From positions 1-64,000 of the forward strand of contig JBGCGJ010000060.1 of the NCBI GenBank assembly GCA_045110675.1: a stretch of 64,000 bases of DNA. Reading direction: 5' to 3'. The notes under the pieces were generated by a model. It made no database searches. It was not told where the DNA came from and saw only the letters and a program-made list of their open reading frames with translations. Within the stretch, counting starts at the first letter, position 1. Every line of letters starts with the position of its first letter. Shown piece by piece: positions 52,585-60,558 of the stretch. The position numbers and the translations under genes were made by a program. Source of the stretch: JBALVT01 sp045110675. Its GTDB lineage: Bacteria; Pseudomonadota; Gammaproteobacteria; Pseudomonadales; Halieaceae.

Positions 52585-54405
52585 ATGAACCCACAAACTC
52601 ACCAACAGTCCATGCAGCAAGCATTGCGGCTATATCAGTCGAATCAGTTGCAAGATGCGAAAAGTCTGTTGCTGCAAATTACCAGCAAGGTCAAAAATGA
52701 TCCGAATGCCTGGCATATACTCGGCGCTGTTCAACGTCGCTGTGGTGAGCTAGATGCCGGTAAAAAATCGCTTAACAGATCCTTGAAGCTGAATCGGCAA
52801 CAACCAGACGTGTGGAATACGTTGGGAAATTTAAATCGAACGTCCGGGAATAATAAGGAAGCTCTGTCGTGTTATCAATCTGCCTTGAAACTAGCACCTA
52901 ATCATGTTGATGCACGTAATAACAAGGGTCTGATTTTAAATAGTACCAAACGGTGGAAAGAAGCTGAGACGAATTTTACTAAGGCGCTAAAGAATAATCC
53001 CGAAGATCAAACGGCATTGGCGGGCTTGGGTGATTCGCTCAGAGGCCAGAAAAAATATACCGAAGCGCTTGCCGTGTATGATCGAGTGTTATTAGCAAAT
53101 CCCCATAATGTCATCGTTCTAAACAACAAGAGTATTATTCTAAAGCTTCAAGGCCGATGGGCAGAGGCGGTCTCCTGTGCGCAACTGGCTTTGGACGAGG
53201 CCCCAAATTCTTCTGAAGTAAAACACAATTTGGCTTCAGCCCTGTCGGGAAACCGGCAGGAGGATGAAGCCGTTAGCTTGTATCAAAAAATCATTGAGCA
53301 ATCGCCGCAGGATGCCTCCGCGCATCGGTATCTAAACCAGATATTGTGGACCCAGGGCAGTGACAAATTTCTCCAATCTTATTCGCTTGGCAAACAGGCC
53401 CGTCCCGATGATCTGGAGCTTAGACGCTCTTACGCTGGTCAGCTGATGCAGGCCGAGCGTTTCGAAGAAGCTGAGCGAGAAATACAATCTGCGATACAGA
53501 TGGCGCCTGACAATCCTGCTCTCCGACTCATTAGTGCAAAAATATTCAAGGAACTGAAAAAATTTGACGATGCTTTGACCGATTTGCATCACGCCAGAAA
53601 GCAAAATGCCAGTAATGTATCGGTGATGGAGGCATTGGGAGAAACGTTGCTTGGAGTGGGAGACGGCGCGGGGGCACTGAAGATTTTCAACAAATTATTG
53701 AAAAGCAATGGTGAGAATCTCTCGTGGTGGGCGTTGAAGGCAGATGCCTTGAGGTTGACGGGAAGCGAGGAGTACCACTGGCTCTATGATTATGAGCGCT
53801 TGTTCTTCGTGCGCTCTATCGAACCGCCTTCCGGCTACCGAAATGTGGACGATTTTAATGAAGCCTTGTTAGCGGATCTTGAAAAATTTCACACCGGCAA
53901 GCAACATCCATTGGATCGATCACTGCGATTGGGTACGCAGACCGTCGGCAATATTTTTGATGTGCCTTTGGAGACCATACAGCAACTGGAGTCGGCGATG
54001 TCCGAACAAATTCTCGATTGCATCGAACGACTGCCGGAAGACAAGAGCCATCCCACCTTGAGAAATAAATCCAGGCTTTTTGATTACATAGGCTCTTGGT
54101 CAGTGAGATTGCGCAAAGAGGGATTTCACGCCAACCACAATCATCCGGAAGGTTGGTTCAGCGGCCCTTACTATGTTGCCCTGCCAGATATTGTCAAACA
54201 GGAGGATAACCAGCAGGGCTACATTCGATTCGGTGAACCTGGCTATAAAGCCTTGGAACCGATGTCGTCGGGTCACATCGTTGCGCCAAAGGAGGGCTCT
54301 CTGGTTTTGTTTCCTTCATACATGTGGCATGGAACCGTACCCTTTGAATCGGAGCAATATCGGGTGTCGGTATCTCAGGACCTTGTTCAAGCACCTGGCG
54401 GGTAA
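52585..54405 (+). CDS. TPR protein with C-terminal 2OG-Fe(II) oxygenase domain
   Basis: 606 residues from ATG 52585 (GGAAG about 13 nt upstream; a TTG at 52552 is the alternative). About ten TPR units fill residues 1-420 (for example QPDVWNTLGNLNRTSGNNKE, NNPEDQTALAGLGDSLRGQK and ARPDDLELRRSYAGQLMQAE). The C-terminal 150 residues are the 2OG oxygenase type seen in PF13759: HANHNHPEGWFSGPYYVALP, FGEPGYKALEP, and LVLFPSYMWHGTVPFESEQY with the distal His and Arg. TPRs usually hold the protein substrate or partner, which is not known. Confidence 0.87.
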   Translation: MNPQTHQQSMQQALRLYQSNQLQDAKSLLLQITSKVKNDPNAWHILGAVQRRCGELDAGKKSLNRSLKLNRQQPDVWNTLGNLNRTSGNNKEALSCYQSALKLAPNHVDARNNKGLILNSTKRWKEAETNFTKALKNNPEDQTALAGLGDSLRGQKKYTEALAVYDRVLLANPHNVIVLNNKSIILKLQGRWAEAVSCAQLALDEAPNSSEVKHNLASALSGNRQEDEAVSLYQKIIEQSPQDASAHRYLNQILWTQGSDKFLQSYSLGKQARPDDLELRRSYAGQLMQAERFEEAEREIQSAIQMAPDNPALRLISAKIFKELKKFDDALTDLHHARKQNASNVSVMEALGETLLGVGDGAGALKIFNKLLKSNGENLSWWALKADALRLTGSEEYHWLYDYERLFFVRSIEPPSGYRNVDDFNEALLADLEKFHTGKQHPLDRSLRLGTQTVGNIFDVPLETIQQLESAMSEQILDCIERLPEDKSHPTLRNKSRLFDYIGSWSVRLRKEGFHANHNHPEGWFSGPYYVALPDIVKQEDNQQGYIRFGEPGYKALEPMSSGHIVAPKEGSLVLFPSYMWHGTVPFESEQYRVSVSQDLVQAPGG

Positions 54406-54472
54406 CTGGCGTAGCTGGAGTTTGCGACAGTGAGGGATTAGACTTGGTGTCCTTTCGAATGCGAGGTTTTTC

Positions 54473-54943
54473 ATGAGCGCAAACACCACACAGTCCTTGC
54501 CGCAGGATAAGTTCCTGACACTGTCCGCCAACATGCTCAATCAGGCTTTTCTCGAGAATACCCGTACCAAGGCGAAAAATGTGTACAGGCAGCTTGTCGA
54601 TGGAAAAACTGTGATTTTAATGAACGTGGAGATGGACGATGAATCTACCACGCGATTTGATTTGGCGATGGACTGCAGAGCATATCAAGGTTCACTCAAT
54701 TTCAGTGCCTTTCGAGCCAACCTGACCCAATTGATTTTTAATCTGGGAGAATCCGTGAAGCAGGGGGACACTATCCCGGTATTTACCCTGGAAGATGAAG
54801 ACAGTTCGATGATTTTCGGGGTGACAGCGCTCTGCCAGGAGACAGATCATACGAACGTGATGGCTTTGAGTGCCGATATGTCAGAAGAACGACCCTCTGT
54901 GTTGCTCAAGCTTATGTATCTGGATCACCAGCAGGGTTCGTAG
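54473..54943 (+). CDS. conserved-looking protein of unknown function
   Basis: 156 residues, GAGGT before the ATG. No family recognised. The protein is compact with alternating strands: TVILMNVEMDDESTTRFDLA, LNFSAFRANLTQLIFNLGES, and TIPVFTLEDEDSSMIFGVTA; no signal peptide and no membrane segment. It lies 67 bp after the TPR-oxygenase gene on the same strand, so it may belong to that operon and might be its partner or substrate (inference from position only). Confidence 0.6.
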   Translation: MSANTTQSLPQDKFLTLSANMLNQAFLENTRTKAKNVYRQLVDGKTVILMNVEMDDESTTRFDLAMDCRAYQGSLNFSAFRANLTQLIFNLGESVKQGDTIPVFTLEDEDSSMIFGVTALCQETDHTNVMALSADMSEERPSVLLKLMYLDHQQGS

Positions 54944-55041
54944 AGTGAGAAAAAGCTTAGCTGAGAATGTCTAACCACGGCGAGTCAGCCGGGGTGGCAT
55001 GGATAGACACCAACGACAGGCACCAATCATAGGCACATGTA

Positions 55042-56298
55042 ATGGCAGTTAAACTCTCACGACGAAGGTTTGCGCAAATGCTGCCCTTAGGACTAGCGCT
55101 ACCACTGAACGTGAGTCTGATAGCATCTCCCTCCGTGTTTAACTTTCGCATTCGCACAATCACTGCCGGTTTGGACGTGGCTGGAAAAACCTGGATCGGT
55201 GAGGCAGAGAAGGCGGCCGGATTTCTTCGCGGGGCTCGACAAGCGTTTGCCGCAAAGGGCTACGAAGTTCAGACGCTTCGCATTGCGACACAAGCCTTCA
55301 GTGAGTATCACGCAAACTGGACAAGCCCCGTCGCGCGAAGAACCATAAAAGCGCTGGATGAGTTTGCGCAGGACCAGAATTTGATGCTGAGTATCGGTCC
55401 GGTTATCTCCGCAGATACTTACCACCCAGAGTTTGCCGACTGGGCGGTAGAACTTCTTCGAGAGACGAACAATATAAGCTTTAGTCTCAATATGGCCTCC
55501 GACCTCGGCGGCGTGCATCATCGAGGCTTGCGATCTGCAGCCGATGCGATTCTGGCTATCGCTCATGGCACTCCCGGCGGGGAGGGAAATTTTCGCTTCG
55601 CAGCGAATGCCTTCACACCCGCTGGCACACCTTTTTTCCCGGCCGCGTATTTTGATCGAGGACGCGCTTTTAGCATTGGGCTGGAATCCCCCAATCTTTT
55701 GGCGGCGGCATTTCGGCAAGCTTCCAGTGTGATCGAGGCACAAACGATTTTGGAGCAGCAATTGAACGATGCGCTCGATCCGGTTGCGGCCTTGGCGTCC
55801 TCTCTTGCAGAGAAAGAGGGCTGGAGCTATTTGGGTATCGACACCTCACCTGCGCCAGGTCTTGACTCCAGTATCGGCGCGGCCATCGAGACACTCACAG
55901 GTGCCCCTTTCGGCAGTACCTCCACCCTGTCGGCCTGCGCGGCGATTACCAGTGTGCTGCAGAACCTGGATGTGTTGAGTTGTGGTTACTCCGGTCTCAT
56001 GTTGCCTATTATGGAAGATCCTGTTCTGGCGCGTCGCGCACGAGAGGGTCGCTACGGGATTTCCGAACTGCTTCTGTATTCTAGCGTATGCGGTACTGGT
56101 CTTGATGTCGTGCCCATTCCCGGTGATAGCAGCTCGACAACCGTAGCCAACATCCTTGCCGATGTTGCCTCATTGGCAAGCCGTTATCGCAAACCGCTGT
56201 CTGCCAGGTTGTTTCCAGCACCCGGTAAACAGGCTGGTGATACAGTGCATTTCGACAACCCTCATCTCACACCCGCGGTTGTCATGTCGATAGCTTAA
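55042..56298 (+). CDS. DUF711 family protein with Tat signal
   Basis: 418 residues. The N-terminus MAVKLSRRRFAQMLPLGLAL has an RRRFAQ twin-arginine motif and a hydrophobic stretch to about residue 30. The rest follows the DUF711 / UPF0210-like pattern: IRTITAGLDV, VQTLRIATQAFSEYHANW, SIGPVISADTYHPEFADWA, FSIGLESPNLLAAAFRQ, and YLGIDTSPAPGLDSSIGAAI. DUF711 proteins are normally cytoplasmic without a leader and uncharacterised. The gene precedes an LLM oxidoreductase by 92 bp. Confidence 0.83.
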   Translation: MAVKLSRRRFAQMLPLGLALPLNVSLIASPSVFNFRIRTITAGLDVAGKTWIGEAEKAAGFLRGARQAFAAKGYEVQTLRIATQAFSEYHANWTSPVARRTIKALDEFAQDQNLMLSIGPVISADTYHPEFADWAVELLRETNNISFSLNMASDLGGVHHRGLRSAADAILAIAHGTPGGEGNFRFAANAFTPAGTPFFPAAYFDRGRAFSIGLESPNLLAAAFRQASSVIEAQTILEQQLNDALDPVAALASSLAEKEGWSYLGIDTSPAPGLDSSIGAAIETLTGAPFGSTSTLSACAAITSVLQNLDVLSCGYSGLMLPIMEDPVLARRAREGRYGISELLLYSSVCGTGLDVVPIPGDSSSTTVANILADVASLASRYRKPLSARLFPAPGKQAGDTVHFDNPHLTPAVVMSIA

Positions 56299-56390
56299 GA
56301 TGTTCACCGCGGGAGTGCCGCCGCTTCGCCATAAATGCTTTGGAAAGCGAAACACTACAAGAGCAAAGACAGACATGGGACTAAACTGAT

Positions 56391-57440
56391 ATGCAGGTGA
56401 TGACAGTATTGCCTCAGCAAAACCTCAATGATATCGAACACTCCGCGCGAGCTGCAGAGTTAGTGGGTTATGACCAAATATCCAGTATGGAGAATCGCCA
56501 TGATCCATTTGTGCCTTTGGGTATAGCGGCGGTTTCAACACAAAAGATCAAGGTGGGCACCGCAGTCGCCATTGCCTTTCCGCGTTCACCCATGGTTGTG
56601 GCCAATACGTGCTGGGATCTACAAAACGCCTCAGATGGCCGATTTGTCCTGGGTTTGGGGCCGCAGATTAGGGCGCACAATGAGAATCGCTTTTCCACGC
56701 CCTGGTCACCACCCGTTCCCCGTATGCGAGAGTATGTTAATGCCCTGCGAGCAATTTGGCGTAACTGGCAATTGGGTGAAGAGTTGGAATTTAGGGGCGA
56801 GCATTACACATTTACTTTGATGACGCCAAACTTTGTGCCGCAATCTTCGGATCAGCCTCCGGTGCCGATTACTATCGCGGCAGTGGGTCCGCAAATGTTA
56901 AAACTCGCTGGAGAAGTCTGCGACGGCGTTCATCTACATCCCTTTTGTACACGTGCTTATCTCGAAAATGTGGCGATGCCGCGGATCGAACTCGGGCTGG
57001 CTCAGTCGGGTAAGCCGCGTGAAGCTTTTCAAATTGCTGGGGGTGGTTTTCTGGCCACAGGTGAGACCGATGAAGAGGTTGCAGATGTGCTCGAGTGGGT
57101 GCGTTATCGCATCGCATTCTACGGCTCTACGCCCAGCTACTGGCCTGTATTGGAGCACCACGATCTCGGCGACCTGGGGCGCAAGCTCAATAGTATGACC
57201 AAAGCCGGTCAATGGGATGACCTAGCGGCAGAGGTTAGTGACGATGTGCTGTCACTTTTCACGGCGTTTGGGCGCTATGACCAAATTGCCGCTGCAGTGG
57301 AAGAGCGTTTCGGAGGCGTGATAGACATGCTATATGCCAGCTTGTCAGCCGATAACTTGCCCGCCATTCCTGCGGATGTGTTACAGGACATTCAAAAAAT
57401 CAGTTCGTTGTTTAAGCGTTTTGGTACGGATTGGTCATAG
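56391..57440 (+). CDS. LLM class F420-dependent oxidoreductase (TIGR03617-like)
   Basis: 349 residues. TIM barrel with the LLM landmarks AARAAELVGYDQISSMENRH-like N-terminus (AAELVGYDQI), KVGTAVAIAFPRSPMVVANT, LQNASDGRFVLGLGPQIRAH and PITIAAVGPQMLKLAGEVCD. It resembles TIGR03617 enzymes, which are predicted to use F420; the cofactor is not shown by sequence. Paired with the DUF711 gene. The only close relative here is the LLM gene at 15910, clearly of another subgroup. Confidence 0.85.
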   Translation: MQVMTVLPQQNLNDIEHSARAAELVGYDQISSMENRHDPFVPLGIAAVSTQKIKVGTAVAIAFPRSPMVVANTCWDLQNASDGRFVLGLGPQIRAHNENRFSTPWSPPVPRMREYVNALRAIWRNWQLGEELEFRGEHYTFTLMTPNFVPQSSDQPPVPITIAAVGPQMLKLAGEVCDGVHLHPFCTRAYLENVAMPRIELGLAQSGKPREAFQIAGGGFLATGETDEEVADVLEWVRYRIAFYGSTPSYWPVLEHHDLGDLGRKLNSMTKAGQWDDLAAEVSDDVLSLFTAFGRYDQIAAAVEERFGGVIDMLYASLSADNLPAIPADVLQDIQKISSLFKRFGTDWS

Positions 57441-57582
57441 GGCCGCCGATTTCGCTGTCTCTGCTGCCTCAATCAGTTTTATCCGATCTATTATTCGGCG
57501 AAAAGCGGCTTGTTGATTAGAGTCTGCTCGGTAGAATGCCCCCGTCAAACAATATCCAATCCAGACCAATGAGGCACTTACC

Positions 57583-57762
57583 ATGAAGTCAGAATCTTTA
57601 GCTCTCGTCGCGCAGTCCGCACAATCACTGTCTCCAGGGCAGCGTTTCATTCAGTGGGTGCAGGAACCAGCAGGTTCAGTGATTGCAGCTTCTGTCGCTA
57701 CAATCAGTACCTTCGGGATTACCCTGTCAGGAATATGGGCTATTAGCCTAGCGGTTAGCTGA
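57583..57762 (+). CDS. putative small membrane protein
   Basis: 59 codons: ATG at 57583 with GAGG 10 nt upstream, stop TGA at 57760. The first 34 residues are polar (MKSESLALVAQSAQSLSPGQ), the rest is hydrophobic with an uncharged stretch of about 25 residues (SVIAASVATISTFGITLSGI), a likely single membrane span. No family recognised. It overlaps the end of the convergent TrmH-family gene by 15 bp. Support is the ribosome-binding site and composition only. Confidence 0.45.
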   Translation: MKSESLALVAQSAQSLSPGQRFIQWVQEPAGSVIAASVATISTFGITLSGIWAISLAVS

Positions 57763-58275
57763 GTTTTTGTTGTTCAGTTTCGTGCGGTTGTTAGTGTCTC
57801 GGCTCTCACGAATCAGAGATTCATAACAATCGCTCTCCGGCATTTTTGCCAACCTGTCGTACAGCAAGACGTTCACCGCAGCCGCCAGGTTTAAGCTTCC
57901 TATGGTTGGGAGAAAGACTACAGAGTCTGCACGGTCTAAAAGGTGCTGATCGATGGTGCCGTCCTCAGGGCCAAAAATGTAGAGCGCTTTGTTGGGGTGC
58001 TCGAACGCAGGCAGTGGAATCGCCCCCTCCACCAACTCTACACAGACCACTTTTGTACCGGTGACAAGTTCGCCGGGCAAGTTGGGGACCCAGGTCATCG
58101 GAATATTGAGACTCGCATTTTGGGTATCGGTATTGAAAGGCGCTGCCCGGTCGTAGCGCTCTCCTGTGTAGATTACAGAATCCACTTGAAAGCAACCGGC
58201 GGCTCGCATTACCAGGCCGACATTGACCGGGCTTTTGGGATTGCTTAAACCGATGCTTAAGGCGGATTCGGACAT
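57748..58275 (-). CDS. TrmH (SpoU) family RNA 2'-O-methyltransferase
   Basis: 175 residues. SPOUT trefoil-knot motifs: motif 1 NPKSPVNVGLVMRAAGCFQV (N and R), motif 2 KALYIFGPEDGTIDQHLLD, motif 3 VFLPTIGSLNLAAAVNVLLY. The length fits the short tRNA-type members without extra RNA-binding domains. Target nucleotide unknown. GGGAAAA before the ATG. Runs into the 59-residue convergent gene. Confidence 0.9.
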   Translation of the reverse strand: MSESALSIGLSNPKSPVNVGLVMRAAGCFQVDSVIYTGERYDRAAPFNTDTQNASLNIPMTWVPNLPGELVTGTKVVCVELVEGAIPLPAFEHPNKALYIFGPEDGTIDQHLLDRADSVVFLPTIGSLNLAAAVNVLLYDRLAKMPESDCYESLIRESRDTNNRTKLNNKNSANR

Positions 58276-58315
58276 AGATTTTTCCCGTAGTCTTTCGAAT
58301 TTGTACCGCTAGCGG

Positions 58316-59251
58316 CTAGCCACCCGACGGGCCATCATCACGCAAAGTCCAGTCTTGCTGTTTGGCCCATTCGGACATTAACGTGAGCTCAATGGGGAAA
58401 CGCTGTAACACCGGTTGCATATCCACCTGAAACGGCGCTCCGTCCAATTTATTATTAAAGGTGTAGAAGTTATCCATCGCGGCTGCATACGTCTCGCGAT
58501 CCAGCGGTGATACAGAACCGAATAATTCGTGCATATGCTCGCCAAACTGCCGAGGTGTTATGTACTCAAAGGTAATGGGCTTGCCTATCGCCTCCGACAG
58601 GGTGCTCGCGACTTGCTCTGGCAGCAGCCGCTCAGGGCCACCGATGAGCAATCGCTCACCGAGCATATCCTCACTTTCAAATACAGCGATCATAAATTTG
58701 GCTACATCATCCAGGCATATCCAGTTCGCCGCCATAGTGGGCGCATGGGGATAGCGATAGCATGCATCGTTGATAAGCCCAGGCTTAACCCAATTCGTTA
58801 ACAGGTTATCCATGAACAGCACTGGGCGGATAACCGTGAGTGGCACGCCGGAATCCGCAAAAATATTTTCTCGAATGAGGTTCCCGTCATAGGCGGGTTC
58901 ACCGCAGGGCTCATCGGGCACCCAGGAGCTGGTGTTGTAGACTAGTCGATCAACATTTCCGATTTTGGCCGCTTGACCGACGCGGGCAATATGCTCGTTG
59001 ACGTTGAGTGCATCTTCAAACATAGGGTGTGTGAAGAAGACACCGTTTGCCCCGTCGCAGGCTTCTATCAAGCTGTCAAAGTCGTTATAGTCTGCGCAGA
59101 CGGGACTTACACCCTCAAACTCAGGTCCCTGAAAACGCTCTGGTGATCGAGTAACCGCGCGCACCGCATAATCCTGCGCACGAAGTTGGCGAATCTGAGC
59201 GAGGCCTTGCCTGCCACTGGCACCAAAAACGGTGACGATTTTATTTTTCAT
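58316..59251 (-). CDS. NmrA-like NAD(P)-binding protein (atypical SDR)
   Basis: 311 residues. Rossmann motif IVTVFGASGRQGLAQIRQL (GASGxxG) at residues 4-22, ARxVTRSP-like AVRAVTRSPERFQGPE, and DGANGVFFTHPM. NmrA members lack the SDR catalytic triad and often act as redox sensors or reductases; here the YxxxK motif is not evident. AGAGG before the ATG. Same strand as trmH (gap 40 bp) and threonine aldolase. Confidence 0.87.
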   Translation of the reverse strand: MKNKIVTVFGASGRQGLAQIRQLRAQDYAVRAVTRSPERFQGPEFEGVSPVCADYNDFDSLIEACDGANGVFFTHPMFEDALNVNEHIARVGQAAKIGNVDRLVYNTSSWVPDEPCGEPAYDGNLIRENIFADSGVPLTVIRPVLFMDNLLTNWVKPGLINDACYRYPHAPTMAANWICLDDVAKFMIAVFESEDMLGERLLIGGPERLLPEQVASTLSEAIGKPITFEYITPRQFGEHMHELFGSVSPLDRETYAAAMDNFYTFNNKLDGAPFQVDMQPVLQRFPIELTLMSEWAKQQDWTLRDDGPSGG

Positions 59252-59308
59252 GAGTTACCTCTGAGTGATATCGAAACACTGCTTACAGTGAAAGTATTTT
59301 GCCGACTT

Positions 59309-60328
59309 CTAGTCTGAGGCGGCCTGAAACAATTTAATAATTTCCAGCACATCTTCACTGGAGACATCCCTATGCATTACCAGACGCATAGCGACGCCTT
59401 CAGGGAGCACGATGCCCTGCGCTTTGGAAAGCGATTGCAGACGTGAACGAAGAGCCTCATCGACGGAAACATGAACCATATTGGTTTGCGTGTCGGTAGC
59501 AGCCACGCGCACACCGGCAATATTCATCAGCTGGGCTGCCAATCTTTCCGCATTTTGGTGATCATCCTCCAGGCGTTCGACATTATTCTCTAGGGCATAT
59601 AAACCTGCTGCAGCAACGATACCTGCCTGACGCATTCCGCCACCCAACATTTTTCGCCACCGCCTCGCTTCCTCGATAAGATCTGCTGTACCAACCAGCA
59701 GCGATCCGACCGGCGCTCCCAAACCTTTGGAAAGACAAATCGACACACTGTCATAGGGTTTGGCGACATCGGCCGCAGACAGACTTTGCGCTACGCAGGC
59801 ATTGAATAATCGTGCGCCATCAAGATGCAGGGATAGCTTATGTCTGTCACAAATATTGCGTATTTTTTGCTGGTAGGCTGACGACAAATAATAGCCGGAA
59901 TGAGTATTTTCCAAGCAGATTAATCGCGTTCGCGCATAGTGCACATCACTGGGCTTAATGGCACCTTCAACCGCATTCAGATCCATCATGCCGTCACTCC
60001 CTAGCGGGATGGTTTGAGGCTGGATACTGCCTAAAACCGCGGCACCGCCACCTTCATAGACAAAGGTATGCGCGCGGTCTCCGACAATGTACTCATCTCC
60101 CCGTCCACAATGAGACATTAAGCCGACCAAATTGCTCTGTGTGCCCGAGGTGCAATACAGAGCGGCCTCTTTGCCCAGCAGGTCTGCTGCAAAGGCCTCC
60201 AGTTGATTCACGGTAGGGTCTTCGCCATAAACATCATCCCCAACCCTGGCGGATGCCATTACACTGCGCATCTCGACACAGGGTTGGGTGACCGTATCAC
60301 TGCGTAGGTCGATAGGTTTTGAACGCAC
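59309..60328 (-). CDS. ltaE: low-specificity L-threonine aldolase
   Basis: 339 residues, GTG start. PLP fold type I enzyme cleaving L-threonine/allo-threonine to glycine and acetaldehyde. IDLRSDTVTQPCVEMRSVMA at the start, GDDVYGEDPTVNQLEAFAAD, and PLP lysine in SICLSKGLGAPVGSLLVG (about residue 205). Length and motifs match LtaE. It follows the NmrA-like gene on the same strand with 57 bp between. Confidence 0.93.
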   Translation of the reverse strand: MRSKPIDLRSDTVTQPCVEMRSVMASARVGDDVYGEDPTVNQLEAFAADLLGKEAALYCTSGTQSNLVGLMSHCGRGDEYIVGDRAHTFVYEGGGAAVLGSIQPQTIPLGSDGMMDLNAVEGAIKPSDVHYARTRLICLENTHSGYYLSSAYQQKIRNICDRHKLSLHLDGARLFNACVAQSLSAADVAKPYDSVSICLSKGLGAPVGSLLVGTADLIEEARRWRKMLGGGMRQAGIVAAAGLYALENNVERLEDDHQNAERLAAQLMNIAGVRVAATDTQTNMVHVSVDEALRSRLQSLSKAQGIVLPEGVAMRLVMHRDVSSEDVLEIIKLFQAASD

Positions 60329-60473
60329 GCCAATAGCTCTCCGAGGGAATAGTTGTTCAGTATAGGGTAAAAAAACACAGCGATGTGAGTGGATCTTCTC
60401 TCCACTATTGTTTTCGATACCTTGGAATTTTATGTTCAGGTGTTCGTGAAAGTCGACTAATGTTTGACGGCTG

Positions 60474-60525
60474 TTTTCAGGTAAACTACACCATTAGTTT
60501 AATGCTTTTTTTCAAGTAAACTGCA
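60474..60525 (+). promoter_or_regulatory. direct repeat in the acyl-CoA ligase promoter region
   Basis: TTTTCAGGTAAACTACA (60474-60490) and TTTTCAAGTAAACTGCA (60509-60525) match at 15 of 17 bases, 35 bp apart. TAAACT also faces an inverted AGTTTA at 60495-60500. They stand 34-85 bp before the acyl-CoA ligase start, a suitable place for a fatty-acid or CoA-responsive repressor. Rest of the 230-bp gap: nothing recognised. Confidence 0.45.
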
Positions 60526-60558
60526 GTCCCAGTTGAATCTTAATCTAGAGGAATAAAA

